Shown here in pieces: positions 41,730-50,543 of a stretch of 64,000 nt of DNA; position 1 is the first letter of the stretch, and the number at the start of each line of letters is the position of its first letter. Below the pieces are notes generated by a model. It ran no database searches, was not told where the DNA came from, and worked only from the letters and a program-made list of their open reading frames with translations. The stretch spans positions 1,648,001 to 1,712,000 of the forward strand of contig NZ_CP045687.1 in NCBI RefSeq assembly GCF_009601705.1, in the 5' to 3' direction. The DNA is from Sulfolobus sp. E5-1-F (GTDB taxonomy: Archaea > Thermoproteota > Thermoprotei_A > Sulfolobales > Sulfolobaceae). The position numbers and the translations under genes are program-made.

Positions 41730-42074
41730 ATGAGCAGTCAAATTACAATAGACGATTTTGCAAAATTAGACCTTAGGGTAGGAATTGTAAGACAAGCTGA
41801 AAGAATTGAAGGAACAAGACTCCTAAAACTCATAGTTGACCTGGGTTCAGAACAAAGGCAAATAATTGCTGGTTTAGGAGAATATTACACTCCAGACGAG
41901 TTATTAAATAAGAAGATAATAATTATAGCTAATTTAAAGCCTAGAGTGATTAGAGGTTTTGAAAGTCAAGGTATGTTATTAGCTGCTGGGTGTAAAGAGG
42001 ACGAGGCGAAAGGAATAAAACCTAGGATACTAACTGTAGATGGAGAGGTCCCTCCAGGAACTAAGATATGTTGA
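41730..42074 (+). CDS. tRNA-binding OB-fold protein, MetRS beta subunit-like
   Basis: From ATG 41730 the product is 114 residues: an EMAP-II/Trbp-type OB fold. Typical segments are KLDLRVGIVRQAERI, LLKLIVDLGSEQRQIIAGL and the NLKPRVIRGFESQGMLLAA loop. Such stand-alone domains act as the beta subunit of methionyl-tRNA synthetase in many archaea. The start is chosen because the TATA box is about 25 bases upstream; ATG 41718 is the longer alternative. Its end overlaps the NOG1-like gene by 7 bases. Confidence 0.86.
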   Translation: MSSQITIDDFAKLDLRVGIVRQAERIEGTRLLKLIVDLGSEQRQIIAGLGEYYTPDELLNKKIIIIANLKPRVIRGFESQGMLLAAGCKEDEAKGIKPRILTVDGEVPPGTKIC

Positions 42075-43066
42075 ATCCATTTGAAAAGTTACAGATCCCG
42101 CCCAAGGTTAATTCCACCATTGATACTATGCTAAAGAGACTCCCAAAGATAGGTGGTACTACGATTAGAGATAGAGAGATAAGAAGGCTAAAGGAATACT
42201 ATGAAAGAGTTAAGAAATATTATGACTTTGTAGAGCAATTCCCTAGAATTGATGAATTACATCCTTTTTATTTAGAGGCAACTAAAATCGTAACTGATAT
42301 TGATAAACTGAAAATCTGTTTGTCAGATACCAAGAAAGCTAGCGTAATATCCATGAAGATACTGAAAAAATACATCGATCAGATAAGGAAACGGCCTGAA
42401 AATGAAGCGAATTTAATAATGCGTCAAGCGTTTGGAAGAGTAAGTTCCATTCTAAGAAAATCTAGTGAATGTATAGATAGAGTGATAGATGTAGCTAAAG
42501 AGTTAAAGAAAATTCAGGGTATAGACCCTTTATTGCCAACTATTATAGTTGCAGGTCCTCCAAACGTAGGTAAGTCTACTCTAGTTTCAAAAATCTCCAC
42601 AGCGAAACCGGAAATTGCAAATTATCCGTTTACTACAAAAGAGGTTCACGTTGGTCACGTAATTTTAGATGATTTTCGAATCCAGATTATAGATACGCCA
42701 GGTATTTTAGATAGGCCAGAAATTGAGAGAAATAATATAGAGAGAAAGGCTATTAATGCAATTAGAAATTTAAACGGTATTATTGTATTCATGTTCGACT
42801 CCTCAATTTCCTCAGTTCTTTCTGTTGAAAGTCAAATAGAATTATTTAGAGAAGTAAAGTTACTAAAAAGGGTTATATTACCTGTAATTAATAAGATTGA
42901 CGAGAGATACAATGAATATTATAAGAAGATTGTAGACTTTCTTTTAAAAGAAGGAAGTAAATGGTATGAGATAAGTGCTGAAAAGGGAATAGGTTTAGAT
43001 AAATTGAAGGAAGAGCTTTTTAGTTTGATAAAAAGTAGTGGTACAAATGAAGTATCGCGTAATTGA
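42068..43066 (+). CDS. NOG1-like GTPase
   Basis: A 332-residue GTPase with an N-terminal helical domain of about 150 residues, as in Nog1, and a G domain with GPPNVGKSTL (G1), DTPG (G3, in IQIIDTPGILDRPEIERN) and NKID (G4). Nog1 helps to form the large ribosomal subunit. The long N-terminal bundle supports Nog1 over Era or Obg. The gene overlaps queE by about 20 bases. Confidence 0.88.
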   Translation: MLNPFEKLQIPPKVNSTIDTMLKRLPKIGGTTIRDREIRRLKEYYERVKKYYDFVEQFPRIDELHPFYLEATKIVTDIDKLKICLSDTKKASVISMKILKKYIDQIRKRPENEANLIMRQAFGRVSSILRKSSECIDRVIDVAKELKKIQGIDPLLPTIIVAGPPNVGKSTLVSKISTAKPEIANYPFTTKEVHVGHVILDDFRIQIIDTPGILDRPEIERNNIERKAINAIRNLNGIIVFMFDSSISSVLSVESQIELFREVKLLKRVILPVINKIDERYNEYYKKIVDFLLKEGSKWYEISAEKGIGLDKLKEELFSLIKSSGTNEVSRN

Positions 43067-43673
43067 GATCTTTACCTCTATTCAAGGTGAAGGGGAGATT
43101 ATCGGAACTCCTTCAAATTTCATTAGACTTGCCACGTGCAATTTAAGGTGCGTATGGTGCGATACAAAGTATTCTTGGGAAATTGGCACTGAGATGAGCA
43201 TAGATGAGATTATTTCAAAAATAGATAAGAGAGTTAGAACTACCACGATAACTGGGGGTGAGCCTTTACTTCAAAACATATTGCCACTCGCTAAGGAAAT
43301 TAAGAGTATAGGGCATAAGATTGTGGTTGAGACAAATGGTACAATAAAGCCTTCAGAGGAATTAAGGAAGATTGTTGATGTCTTTTCCGTTTCTCCTAAG
43401 CTTAGTAATTCAGGTCATAAACTAAAATACGATTTCTCAGATGATTGGGCTACGTACTATAAGTTTGTCATAGTTTACCCAAACAAGGATCTAGATGAGG
43501 TCGTTAGATTCGTCGAGTCTCAGAATATTAATCCACGTAAAGTTATCTTACAACCTGATGGGAATAGAAGCGATTATGTAAATGCAATAAATGAAATAGT
43601 GCAAATTGTGTTAGATAGGGGTCTTCAATTTAGAGTCCTTCCTCAGCTCCACAGAATTATTGGAGTTAGATGA
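43047..43673 (+). CDS. queE: 7-carboxy-7-deazaguanine synthase QueE
   Basis: A radical SAM enzyme (208 residues from ATG 43047) with SIQGEGEIIGTPSNFIRL before the cluster motif CNLRCVWC, and TITGGEPLLQ further on. The aromatic residue of the Cys-x2-Cys part and the short length are typical of QueE. It makes CDG for preQ0, then archaeosine at position 15 of tRNA. GTG at 43038 is an alternative start. The 3' end overlaps the convergent taw3 by 63 bases. Confidence 0.92.
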   Translation: MKYRVIEIFTSIQGEGEIIGTPSNFIRLATCNLRCVWCDTKYSWEIGTEMSIDEIISKIDKRVRTTTITGGEPLLQNILPLAKEIKSIGHKIVVETNGTIKPSEELRKIVDVFSVSPKLSNSGHKLKYDFSDDWATYYKFVIVYPNKDLDEVVRFVESQNINPRKVILQPDGNRSDYVNAINEIVQIVLDRGLQFRVLPQLHRIIGVR

Positions 43674-44240
43674 TAACAGATCTTTCAATAGGTTCATCTT
43701 TTGTTTTCCTCTTGACAACACTTCATTACTTATATTTACTAATGTTTTTATTTTCTCCTTATCAATTTTCTCCGTGTTAGTCTCTCTTAAGAGATGAACC
43801 ATTCTTATTCCGGTTCTTAGTTCTACCAAGACTCCCTTTTGATTTGTAGCTAAAATTCCACTATGTTTAAATCCAGCTTCTCTAGCAATTTTCAAGATTT
43901 CCCAGGCCGTGTCTATGTTTTTAGAGTAAATATGTACGATTGGTCCTTGTACTATTAACCATAATCTTCTAACTTGGTCTTTTCCTAGAACTCCCTCCAG
44001 ATCTTGTTCTGTAATTCTTAAATGATTTTTAAACACAATAGTTGAATTTTTCCTATCCCAAGGCATTTCAGCATCAACAATAGTTATTCTCCCGCTACAA
44101 CTACTTTGAGTATATACATCATTCCTATTCCTATAGAAAGCTAATAGAAAGTCTAGAATATCTGGATCTAAGTAACCTATTTCTTTGTCATGGTATATTT
44201 TACTAAGCGCTTTTTCTCTAAGTTCCTCCCAAATTACCAT
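43611..44240 (-). CDS. taw3: tRNA wybutosine-synthesis methyltransferase Taw3
   Basis: A 209-residue TYW3/Taw3. The SSCSGRI motif (near residues 46-52), the MPWDRKNST segment and SGILATNQKGVLVELRTG with LRMVH-like HLL near 150 are the family pattern. It methylates the N4 position of a wyosine precursor at G37 of tRNA-Phe. The gene stands alone on the minus strand, and its 3' end overlaps queE by 63 bases, two tRNA-modification genes facing each other. Confidence 0.92.
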   Translation of the reverse strand: MVIWEELREKALSKIYHDKEIGYLDPDILDFLLAFYRNRNDVYTQSSCSGRITIVDAEMPWDRKNSTIVFKNHLRITEQDLEGVLGKDQVRRLWLIVQGPIVHIYSKNIDTAWEILKIAREAGFKHSGILATNQKGVLVELRTGIRMVHLLRETNTEKIDKEKIKTLVNISNEVLSRGKQKMNLLKDLLSSNSNNSVELRKDSKLKTPI

Positions 44241-44274
44241 ATACTTAATTAATCATTGTGTTCAATAAAAGTTT

Positions 44275-44667
44275 GTGACACTTAGTGATGTAATATTAAG
44301 GTATTTGTTAAGTGAAGAAGCTATTATAGAAATAAGTGAGAATGAAATAAGTGCGGAAGAATTCAAAAATATTGATGCGATAAATATAGGACTGAGAGTT
44401 ATATTTATTGGTAAAAATAGAAGAAGGAGATTAGTGGATTTGGGATTATTATACATTATTGCCAAATGTGGGCACTTAGATTTTATTAGGGATTATCTAG
44501 ACATGAAGTCTTCATTAAGGGACATATATGCTAAATATGGTGTATATACAGAATTGGAGTATCTTGCAATTAATGATGAGTGTGCTAAATTGGTTAACGA
44601 TTTGGATCTGAAATATGTATTGCCTAGGGTTAAATCTGTAGTTGAGAAAAGAAACTCATCAAGATGA
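44275..44667 (+). CDS. Hypothetical protein
   Basis: A 130-residue soluble protein, beta-rich in its first half (AIIEISENEI, GLRVIFIGKNRRRRL) and helical in the second (YIIAKCGHLDFIRDYL, AKLVNDLDLKYVLPRVKSVVEK). The order of elements is vaguely like the N-terminal half of a tRNA-splicing endonuclease subunit, but the catalytic YRHK residues are absent, and the likeness is too weak to name it. A GTG start at 44275 follows the divergent taw3. Confidence 0.5.
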   Translation: MTLSDVILRYLLSEEAIIEISENEISAEEFKNIDAINIGLRVIFIGKNRRRRLVDLGLLYIIAKCGHLDFIRDYLDMKSSLRDIYAKYGVYTELEYLAINDECAKLVNDLDLKYVLPRVKSVVEKRNSSR

Positions 44668-44742
44668 CAAACTATAGGATTCTGTTTGTATATATAGTGA
44701 TGAAACATTTTAACAAGTTATAATTATATCTCTAAATGTATA

Positions 44743-45063
44743 ATGAGTGAAAAGGAACGAAAGCAAGTTAAAAAGTTTTTCAAGTTCCTTTTTTTCACTT
44801 CAAGAGGAGGGATAACTAGGCTGAAAATAGTAAGAACATTAGAAGAGAAGCCTCTAAATCCTAACCAAATAGCCTCAACGTTGGAACTTGATTATAAAAC
44901 TGTAATGCATCATTTAAGAGTTCTAATGGAAAGCAACATAGTATATAAGGAGGCGGATGGATATGGTTTGCCATATAAGCTCACAACCTTTTATAAGACT
45001 TACAAGGACGTTTTAGATGAATTAGAAAAGGAAGTTAGGCAAAAAGCTAATAAACTAACTTAA
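44743..45063 (+). CDS. Winged-helix transcription regulator (ArsR-like)
   Basis: The 106-residue protein is one winged helix: [47 protein letters not shown] with the recognition helix at [11 protein letters not shown]. It ends with a helical dimerisation tail ([16 protein letters not shown]). No ArsR-type Cys cluster is visible, so metal sensing is unlikely. A TATA element TTATAATTATA lies about 20 bases upstream of the ATG. It is directly before cdvB3. Confidence 0.8.
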   Translation: MSEKERKQVKKFFKFLFFTSRGGITRLKIVRTLEEKPLNPNQIASTLELDYKTVMHHLRVLMESNIVYKEADGYGLPYKLTTFYKTYKDVLDELEKEVRQKANKLT

Positions 45064-45102
45064 CTTTAGCCTTTTAAACCTTTCTAGTTAATATCTATTT
45101 CC

Positions 45103-45609
45103 GTGAAGAAGAAAGGAAAGAGTTTAGCTGAACTGCTAATTGACGTAAGAATTGCAAGAAACAAGCTACGAAACATAATTAGTAGGATGCAAAATAAGCT
45201 AGATACTTATAATTATGTCTTTATGAGAAATGTTTCTTCATTCCCTCATTTATCGAAAATGGTTGCTAAAGAGTCTGAGCTTCTCGAGAACGTGATGAAC
45301 AATTTGCTGACGCTAGAGGTTATTTTAGAAATACTTGAGATAAAAATTGAGACTATTATCTATATAGGCAATATAGTTACTAGTGCAGCATCAGTAGTAG
45401 AGGCAATAAGGTTACTTAAAGATACTTTCCATTTAACGCCAGATATCTCAGTACTACTTGATGATATATATAGTAGTTTCTATGTTAATGTTAATCTACC
45501 TAAAGAGATAAAGATTAATGTGCAAGAAGAAGCGAGAAAAGTGTTAGCTGACGCAGAGAAAATCGTAGAAAAAAGGAAAAGTGAAGCTTATTACCAAGTT
45601 AATACATAG
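45103..45609 (+). CDS. cdvB3: ESCRT-III/Snf7-like protein (CdvB paralogue, CdvB3)
   Basis: A 168-residue, nearly all-helical protein with the CdvB pattern: an N-terminal basic helix (RIARNKLRNIISRM), a coiled helical hairpin with ESELLENVMNNLLTLEVILEIL, and IVTSAASVVEAIRLLKDTF followed by DISVLLDDIYSSF. It lacks the C-terminal winged helix and MIM2 of CdvB itself, as CdvB1-3 paralogues do. It would polymerise on membranes in division, egress vesicles or virus budding. The GTG start is about 27 bases after a TATA-like CTTTTAAAC. Confidence 0.8.
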   Translation: MKKKGKSLAELLIDVRIARNKLRNIISRMQNKLDTYNYVFMRNVSSFPHLSKMVAKESELLENVMNNLLTLEVILEILEIKIETIIYIGNIVTSAASVVEAIRLLKDTFHLTPDISVLLDDIYSSFYVNVNLPKEIKINVQEEARKVLADAEKIVEKRKSEAYYQVNT

Positions 45610-45626
45610 ATCTATATAGATTTAGA

Positions 45627-46637
45627 TTGGGTAAATCAATAACTAGGAAAATTCAGTTAACTGGAGGATCTACCTATATAGTCTCTTTACCGAAAGAATG
45701 GATTAAGGCACTATCATTATCTGCCGGCGATGAAGTTGAGATATATCAAGATACTGACATGAAGTTATTTATAGTTCCCAAATCTGCCAATACAATAGAT
45801 CAGAAAGAAATCAAGAAGATTATACATTGCGATAACGTATCGCCAGAAGCTATCATTAGGGAATTCATAGCGTATTATATAGCTGGATTTTCTTCTGTAT
45901 CAATAACATGTCCTAGGATGTCTAGCTCTACAAGGGCTTATATTAAGGACATAGTAAGGAGAAGATTACTAGGAGCAGAGGTAATAGAAGAGGATGTTAG
46001 CACAATTTCTATACAATTTCTCGTTGATGAAAAAGAGTTGTCAATTAAAAAGGCAATATCAAGAGCATTTACAATATCATATAACATGCTTAGAGATTCC
46101 TTAGAGGCCATAAGTAAGTCTGATATTGAGCTAGCTAAAGAAATCTCCGGAAGAGACGATGAGGTGGATAGGTTTTTCTTCTATATTGCCAGGCAACTAA
46201 CTATTTCGGTAAAAGCGATAAACGTCTTGGACTCCGAAGGATATAATCTTACACAAACTGTCGATATATATTCAGTAGCTAAAACAATTGAGAGAGTAGG
46301 TGATCATGCAAACAGAATAGCTAGTCTAGCAGAGGATGTAAGTAAGTTCAGTAATAAAGAAGATCTAGTGAATTTAGGTCTTACGGTTTTGGAAAGCTAT
46401 AAGTCTGCTATAAATGCTTTTTTAAATGAAAAGAAAGACGTTGCACATAATTTAATTTCAAATCTTGAGATATTTGAGAAATTGCGGGAATTACAAGAAA
46501 TAGCAATTAAAAGCAATGATAATCCAAAAATTATAACTTCAACTTCAATGGTGGTTGAATCTCTAAGGAGGGTTGCAAGATATTCTGCTGATATAGCAGA
46601 GGCTACAATAGATATGTTAGCTAAATCGAATAAGTGA
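45627..46637 (+). CDS. PhoU-like regulator with AbrB-type N-terminal domain
   Basis: The 336-residue protein has an N-terminal SpoVT/AbrB swapped-hairpin DNA-binding domain (QLTGGSTYIVSLPKEWIKALSLSAGDEVEI, read in part: residues 8-37), then two PhoU three-helix bundles, one with the DDEVDRFFFY acidic motif and one ending ESLRRVARYSADIAEATIDML. PhoU domains with metal clusters link phosphate uptake to signalling. The start is TTG. It follows cdvB3 after 17 bases. Its last 17 bases overlap the convergent JAMM-like gene. Confidence 0.85.
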   Translation: MGKSITRKIQLTGGSTYIVSLPKEWIKALSLSAGDEVEIYQDTDMKLFIVPKSANTIDQKEIKKIIHCDNVSPEAIIREFIAYYIAGFSSVSITCPRMSSSTRAYIKDIVRRRLLGAEVIEEDVSTISIQFLVDEKELSIKKAISRAFTISYNMLRDSLEAISKSDIELAKEISGRDDEVDRFFFYIARQLTISVKAINVLDSEGYNLTQTVDIYSVAKTIERVGDHANRIASLAEDVSKFSNKEDLVNLGLTVLESYKSAINAFLNEKKDVAHNLISNLEIFEKLRELQEIAIKSNDNPKIITSTSMVVESLRRVARYSADIAEATIDMLAKSNK

Positions 46638-47049
46638 CGAATTTTAAGTAAGTAGGAAAAGTTAGATTTCTATATGTATTCATTAATTCCTCTAAATTCT
46701 TAGCCTTTTTGACCTTGTCTACTAAATTTTTAAGAACTAGCTTATCATCTAACGTATAAACACCACGTCTATATAAAGAGGAAACACACTTGATGTTCAT
46801 TACTGAGACTACTGCGTAGCCAATGCTAAATAAATGATCAGCAGTTTCCAAATCTTTGTGCGAAAACAAACAAATTCCCGGGTGAGTATGCGTGGTAGCT
46901 ATACCTTTTGGAAACGGTATAGAAACTTTTCTCTCGTCTCCCTCAAGTATTATGTATGATCCATCATTAAGCACTATATTCATAAACTCCACATCTGAAT
47001 TGATAGTTCTACTGGCGTAGTCTAACATAAGATTTCGTAAGAAATTCAT
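46621..47049 (-). CDS. JAMM/MPN-like putative metalloprotease, N-terminus uncertain
   Basis: From ATG 47049 the product is 142 residues and contains THTHPGICLFSHKD, close to the JAMM zinc motif HxHPx(n)SxxD, and an upstream Glu in ILEGDE. The spacing between His and Ser is one residue shorter than canonical. The frame stays open another 79 codons to 47286, with protein-like sequence but no ATG, GTG or TTG, so the real gene may be longer. The function (isopeptidase, RadC-like or unknown) cannot be set. Confidence 0.55.
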   Translation of the reverse strand: MNFLRNLMLDYASRTINSDVEFMNIVLNDGSYIILEGDERKVSIPFPKGIATTHTHPGICLFSHKDLETADHLFSIGYAVVSVMNIKCVSSLYRRGVYTLDDKLVLKNLVDKVKKAKNLEELMNTYRNLTFPTYLKFVTYSI

Positions 47050-47254
47050 ATAAATCCTAAATATTTCATCGTAAATTACAAAATATTCATAGATACCTTT
47101 GCCCTTTTTGATAAAATCATCGTCAATATCAATTTGGTAGTCTCTATCTATATAAATGTAAGCTAAATCTGTTGTTGGAACTATACCATACTCCTCATGA
47201 AGATTTTCCGCTATAATGGTTAATTTATAAAGATAGGCTATTTTTTCACTAATT

Positions 47255-47923
47255 TCATTTTTCCCTAAAAATTGCTCCTTTACAATTCATCACCTTCTCC
47301 TCGATAATCTTATTTATAGTTTTTATTGTTGTAAATGGATCATCTGCATTATAAATACTTCTTCCAATGATTTCATAATCTGCTCCAGCACATATTGCAT
47401 CGCCATAAATTCCACCTTGGCTACCCATGCCCGGAGAGATTATGGTTATTTTTGTAAATTCTTTCCTATACTGCGTTATAGAATCCAATTTGGTTCCCCC
47501 AACAACTATTCCTTTGGGACTTATTTCCCTTATAACGTTTTTAATATAATCTGTGAATAACGTACTCCATCCTTCATGCGACATTACGGCAACTAGGTAC
47601 AAATTTTTGGAGTTTGTATCAAGATATTTTTTTAATTCATCTAGAGCTCCTTTAACGCCTACAAAAGAATGTGCTATAAATGAGTTAGCGAAAGACAACT
47701 TTTCAACTATACTTTTCATTATGTATCCGATATCTGCAAGCTTAAAATCAACAATAATTTCCTCCACGTTCAAATCATTTAGGAGCTCTCTAGTTTTATG
47801 TACTCCTAGATCTAAAACCAATGGTAACCCAACTTTTATCCCATATATTTCATTTTCCATTTCTTTAAGGGTCTGATATGAGAGAGGCTTATCCATTGCT
47901 AATATTATTTTACTTTTCAACAT
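47255..47923 (-). CDS. pyrF: Orotidine 5'-phosphate decarboxylase
   Basis: A 222-residue PyrF with the catalytic DFKLADIG motif (Asp, Lys and Asp) near 79-86, preceded by ILAMDKP and followed by VVGGTKLD and SPGMGSQGG, which bind phosphate. It converts OMP to UMP. The start overlaps the end of pyrE by 14 bases. The stop codon TGA sits in GGGAAAAATGA, and the JAMM-like frame continues across it in the -1 frame. Confidence 0.95.
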   Translation of the reverse strand: MLKSKIILAMDKPLSYQTLKEMENEIYGIKVGLPLVLDLGVHKTRELLNDLNVEEIIVDFKLADIGYIMKSIVEKLSFANSFIAHSFVGVKGALDELKKYLDTNSKNLYLVAVMSHEGWSTLFTDYIKNVIREISPKGIVVGGTKLDSITQYRKEFTKITIISPGMGSQGGIYGDAICAGADYEIIGRSIYNADDPFTTIKTINKIIEEKVMNCKGAIFREK

Positions 47924-48497
47924 TCTTCACCAAATAATCTAAAACCGATTTCTTTTCATTATCCTTAAGCTTGTCACTCTTCAATAATTCATCTAGAATT
48001 TCTGAAATTTTAAATAAAGAATGCAATTTGACTCCCAACTTTTCTAACCTTTGTGAGGCACCTTCTTGTCTATCTATAATCACCAATGCGTCTGAAACTT
48101 TACCTCCTCCATTAAGAATTTCCAATGTTGCTTTTTCTAGGGATAATCCAGTTGTTGCAACGTCATCCACTAATAATACTCTCTTTCCTTTCACATCTAG
48201 TTCTAATGTCCGATTGGTTCCATGACCTTTCTTCTCTACTCTAATATATCCCATAGGCTCTCTTAGGTTACAGGCTATGAAAGAAGATAAGGGAACTCCT
48301 CCAGTAGCTATTCCTACTATTATATCATGAGGTATATCTTTTACTTTCTTTATAGCTAGATTTACTATATCGTAAAATTCTGGATAATTTGGTAAAGGTC
48401 TCAAATCTAAGTAATATGGACTAACCTTACCTGACGTTAAAACGAAACTTCCTATTAATAATAATTTCCTTTCGAGTAAGACTTCTGCGAAATTCAT
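47910..48497 (-). CDS. pyrE: Orotate phosphoribosyltransferase
   Basis: A 195-residue Pyr[13 protein letters not shown] near 72, [16 protein letters not shown] and the PRPP motif [18 protein letters not shown] near 113-130 are the family pattern. It adds ribose phosphate to orotate. With pyrF it forms a minus-strand pair divergent from pyrBIKCD; 63 bases separate the starts. Confidence 0.96.
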   Translation of the reverse strand: MNFAEVLLERKLLLIGSFVLTSGKVSPYYLDLRPLPNYPEFYDIVNLAIKKVKDIPHDIIVGIATGGVPLSSFIACNLREPMGYIRVEKKGHGTNRTLELDVKGKRVLLVDDVATTGLSLEKATLEILNGGGKVSDALVIIDRQEGASQRLEKLGVKLHSLFKISEILDELLKSDKLKDNEKKSVLDYLVKNVEK

Positions 48498-48560
48498 ACG
48501 TAGAGAGTCTATGAAAAAGAATTTAAATATACTTCTATTATAATCAGTTATAAGGGCTTT
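48498..48560. promoter_or_regulatory. Divergent promoter region of the two pyrimidine operons
   Basis: Within 63 bases, TTTAAATATA at 48522-48531 read on the minus strand lies about 25 bases from the pyrE ATG, and CTATTATAA at 48535-48543 lies about 22 bases from the pyrB GTG. TTATAA occurs twice (48538-48543 and 48548-48553) around TCAG, so the pyrB side also holds a small symmetric element. Both messages would be leaderless. Shared control by pyrimidine supply is inference. Confidence 0.6.
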
Positions 48561-49472
48561 GTGAGATCAAGACACGTAATTTCGTCCCTAGACTTAACTA
48601 GAGATGACTATTTCCGAATATTCGAACTTGCAGATAAGTTCTCTAACGTAAAAAAACTAAATTATCTATCAGGGAAAGTTATTTCATTAGCTTTCTTTGA
48701 GCCAAGTACTAGAACTGCTCAAAGCTTTCATACTGCAGCAATAAAATTAGGTGCAGATGTAATAGGATTTGAATCTGAGGAATCTACTTCAATAGCGAAG
48801 GGTGAAAATTTAGCTGATACTATTAGAATGTTAAACAACTACTCAGACTGTATTGTAATGAGACATAAGTTTGATGGTTCAGCATTATTCGCGAGTGAGA
48901 TAAGTGATATACCTATAATCAATGCCGGAGATGGAAAACACGAGCATCCCACACAAGCACTTATAGACTTATATACGATTTATAAGGTATTTGGCGAGAT
49001 AGATGGAAGGACTTTTGCATTACTTGGAGATCTGAAATATGCAAGGACTGTTAATAGTTTGCTAAGAGCATTAACTAGATTTAAACCAAAGAAGGTATTT
49101 CTAATTTCTCCCTCTCAGTTAAAGGTACGAAGAGAAATATTAGATGGGTTAAACTATCCGGTTATAGAAACTGAAAATCCCTATGATGTAATACAAGATA
49201 TTGATGTGTTATATGTGACTAGGATTCAAAAAGAAAGATTTGTCGATGAAGTAGAATACGAGAAAGTTAAGGAGAGTTATGTGGTTGATCTCAGGTTAGT
49301 TAGTATGATGAAGAAAGATGGAATTATATTACATCCATTACCTAGGGTTACCGAAATAGATAGGAGAGTTGATAAAACTGCAAATGCTAAGTATTTCTAT
49401 CAAGCGTCATTAGCTGTACCGGTTAGAATGGCACTATTTTATGAAGTTTTGGGTGAGAGGAAAGATGATTAG
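48561..49472 (+). CDS. pyrB: Aspartate carbamoyltransferase catalytic subunit
   Basis: A 303-residue ATCase catalytic chain. The carbamoyl-phosphate site [23 protein letters not shown] lies near residue 45, [12 protein letters not shown] and the [10 protein letters not shown] segment near 128-137, and [15 protein letters not shown] near 255. The GTG start at 48561 is leaderless. It joins carbamoyl phosphate from CarAB and aspartate, and associates with PyrI. Its end overlaps pyrI by 8 bases. Confidence 0.97.
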   Translation: MRSRHVISSLDLTRDDYFRIFELADKFSNVKKLNYLSGKVISLAFFEPSTRTAQSFHTAAIKLGADVIGFESEESTSIAKGENLADTIRMLNNYSDCIVMRHKFDGSALFASEISDIPIINAGDGKHEHPTQALIDLYTIYKVFGEIDGRTFALLGDLKYARTVNSLLRALTRFKPKKVFLISPSQLKVRREILDGLNYPVIETENPYDVIQDIDVLYVTRIQKERFVDEVEYEKVKESYVVDLRLVSMMKKDGIILHPLPRVTEIDRRVDKTANAKYFYQASLAVPVRMALFYEVLGERKDD

Positions 49473-49944
49473 CTCTTCAAAAAGGGATGAATTAATCGTA
49501 AGTAAAATAAGGAATGGTACAGTAATCGATCATATTCCAGCTGGTAGAGCATTGGCAGTATTGAGAATTCTAGGGATAAGAGGAAGTGAGGGCTATAGAG
49601 TGGCATTAGTTATGAATGTTGAAAGTAAAAAGATAGGAAGAAAAGATATAGTGAAGATTGAGGACAGAGTAATTGACGAGAAAGAAGCTAGTCTAATAAC
49701 ACTAATAGCTCCATCTGCTACTATAAATATTATAAGAGATTACGTGGTGACAGAGAAAAGACACTTAGAGGTTCCAAAGCAGATTAGAGGATTAATAAAA
49801 TGCCCTAATCCACAGTGCATAACAAATAATGATGTCGAAGCGGAAAGCAAATTTACAACAGTGTCAATTAAACCTCTTAAGCTAAAGTGTGATTACTGCG
49901 AGATATATATTACTGAAGACGATGTCATAAGGCAGATATTATGA
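49465..49944 (+). CDS. pyrI: Aspartate carbamoyltransferase regulatory subunit
   Basis: A 159-residue PyrI, with the nucleotide-binding domain ([18 protein letters not shown]) and a C-terminal zinc domain with CPNPQC and CDYC. It binds CTP or ATP and tunes PyrB. ATG 49465 is preferred because a GGTGAG site lies 8 bases upstream; ATG 49441 gives 8 extra residues. The end overlaps pyrK by 4 bases. Confidence 0.96.
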   Translation: MISSSKRDELIVSKIRNGTVIDHIPAGRALAVLRILGIRGSEGYRVALVMNVESKKIGRKDIVKIEDRVIDEKEASLITLIAPSATINIIRDYVVTEKRHLEVPKQIRGLIKCPNPQCITNNDVEAESKFTTVSIKPLKLKCDYCEIYITEDDVIRQIL

Positions 49945-50543
49945 TATATTATGAAGTTATTGAAAAGAAAGTTATAGATAATTTATATGAAATAAAAATA
50001 GCCAATTTTAATGTTAAACCAAAAGCGGGCCAATACGTGAGTATAGTATTGCCTAGCAAGGCTGAAATACCATTAGGTATTGGAGACTATGATGAAGATA
50101 ATAATGAACTTAAACTTTATGTCGAGTCAGAAAAGTTAGCTAACGAGATAGGCAAGAGAGTAATCTTAAAGGGTCCTTTAGGTAAGCCCTTAGACTTCGC
50201 TAATGTAAGAACTATTGTTGGTATTGCCTATGGCAAACTTTATCATGACTTGTTATATCCTTTAAAGTTCGCTTATCAGAATAAGATAAAAATCTTTGCA
50301 AAGTGCATAGATTGTAAATTAAATTATGATGAACCTAGAAACATTGAGGATGTTGATCTTATTTTAGTTTCAGTGCCATTACAACTCTTACATGAATTAA
50401 AGGTACCTAGAGAGAAAACCTTAGTCTATAATAGATGGGTTAAAATGAATTGTAATCTAGGAGTTTGTGGTGTATGTGAAGTCAAAGGTAAATTAACTTG
50501 TATAGATGGTCCTTTCATGAGGTTGGATGATCTTGTGGATTAA
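49941..50543 (+). CDS. pyrK: Dihydroorotate dehydrogenase electron-transfer subunit
   Basis: A 200-residue PyrK. It keeps the FAD-binding [11 protein letters not shown] in the first part and a C-terminal [2Fe-2S] cluster with [12 protein letters not shown] and a fourth Cys in KLTCIDGPF. It is shorter than bacterial PyrK, and the NAD-binding part is reduced, so the natural electron acceptor may differ. ATGA overlap with pyrI shows translational coupling. Confidence 0.87.
   Translation: MIYYEVIEKKVIDNLYEIKIANFNVKPKAGQYVSIVLPSKAEIPLGIGDYDEDNNELKLYVESEKLANEIGKRVILKGPLGKPLDFANVRTIVGIAYGKLYHDLLYPLKFAYQNKIKIFAKCIDCKLNYDEPRNIEDVDLILVSVPLQLLHELKVPREKTLVYNRWVKMNCNLGVCGVCEVKGKLTCIDGPFMRLDDLVD

Noticed and set aside
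44697-44703. GTGATGA as box C of a C/D RNA before the winged-helix gene
   Set aside because: No CTGA box D follows at a usable distance on that strand.
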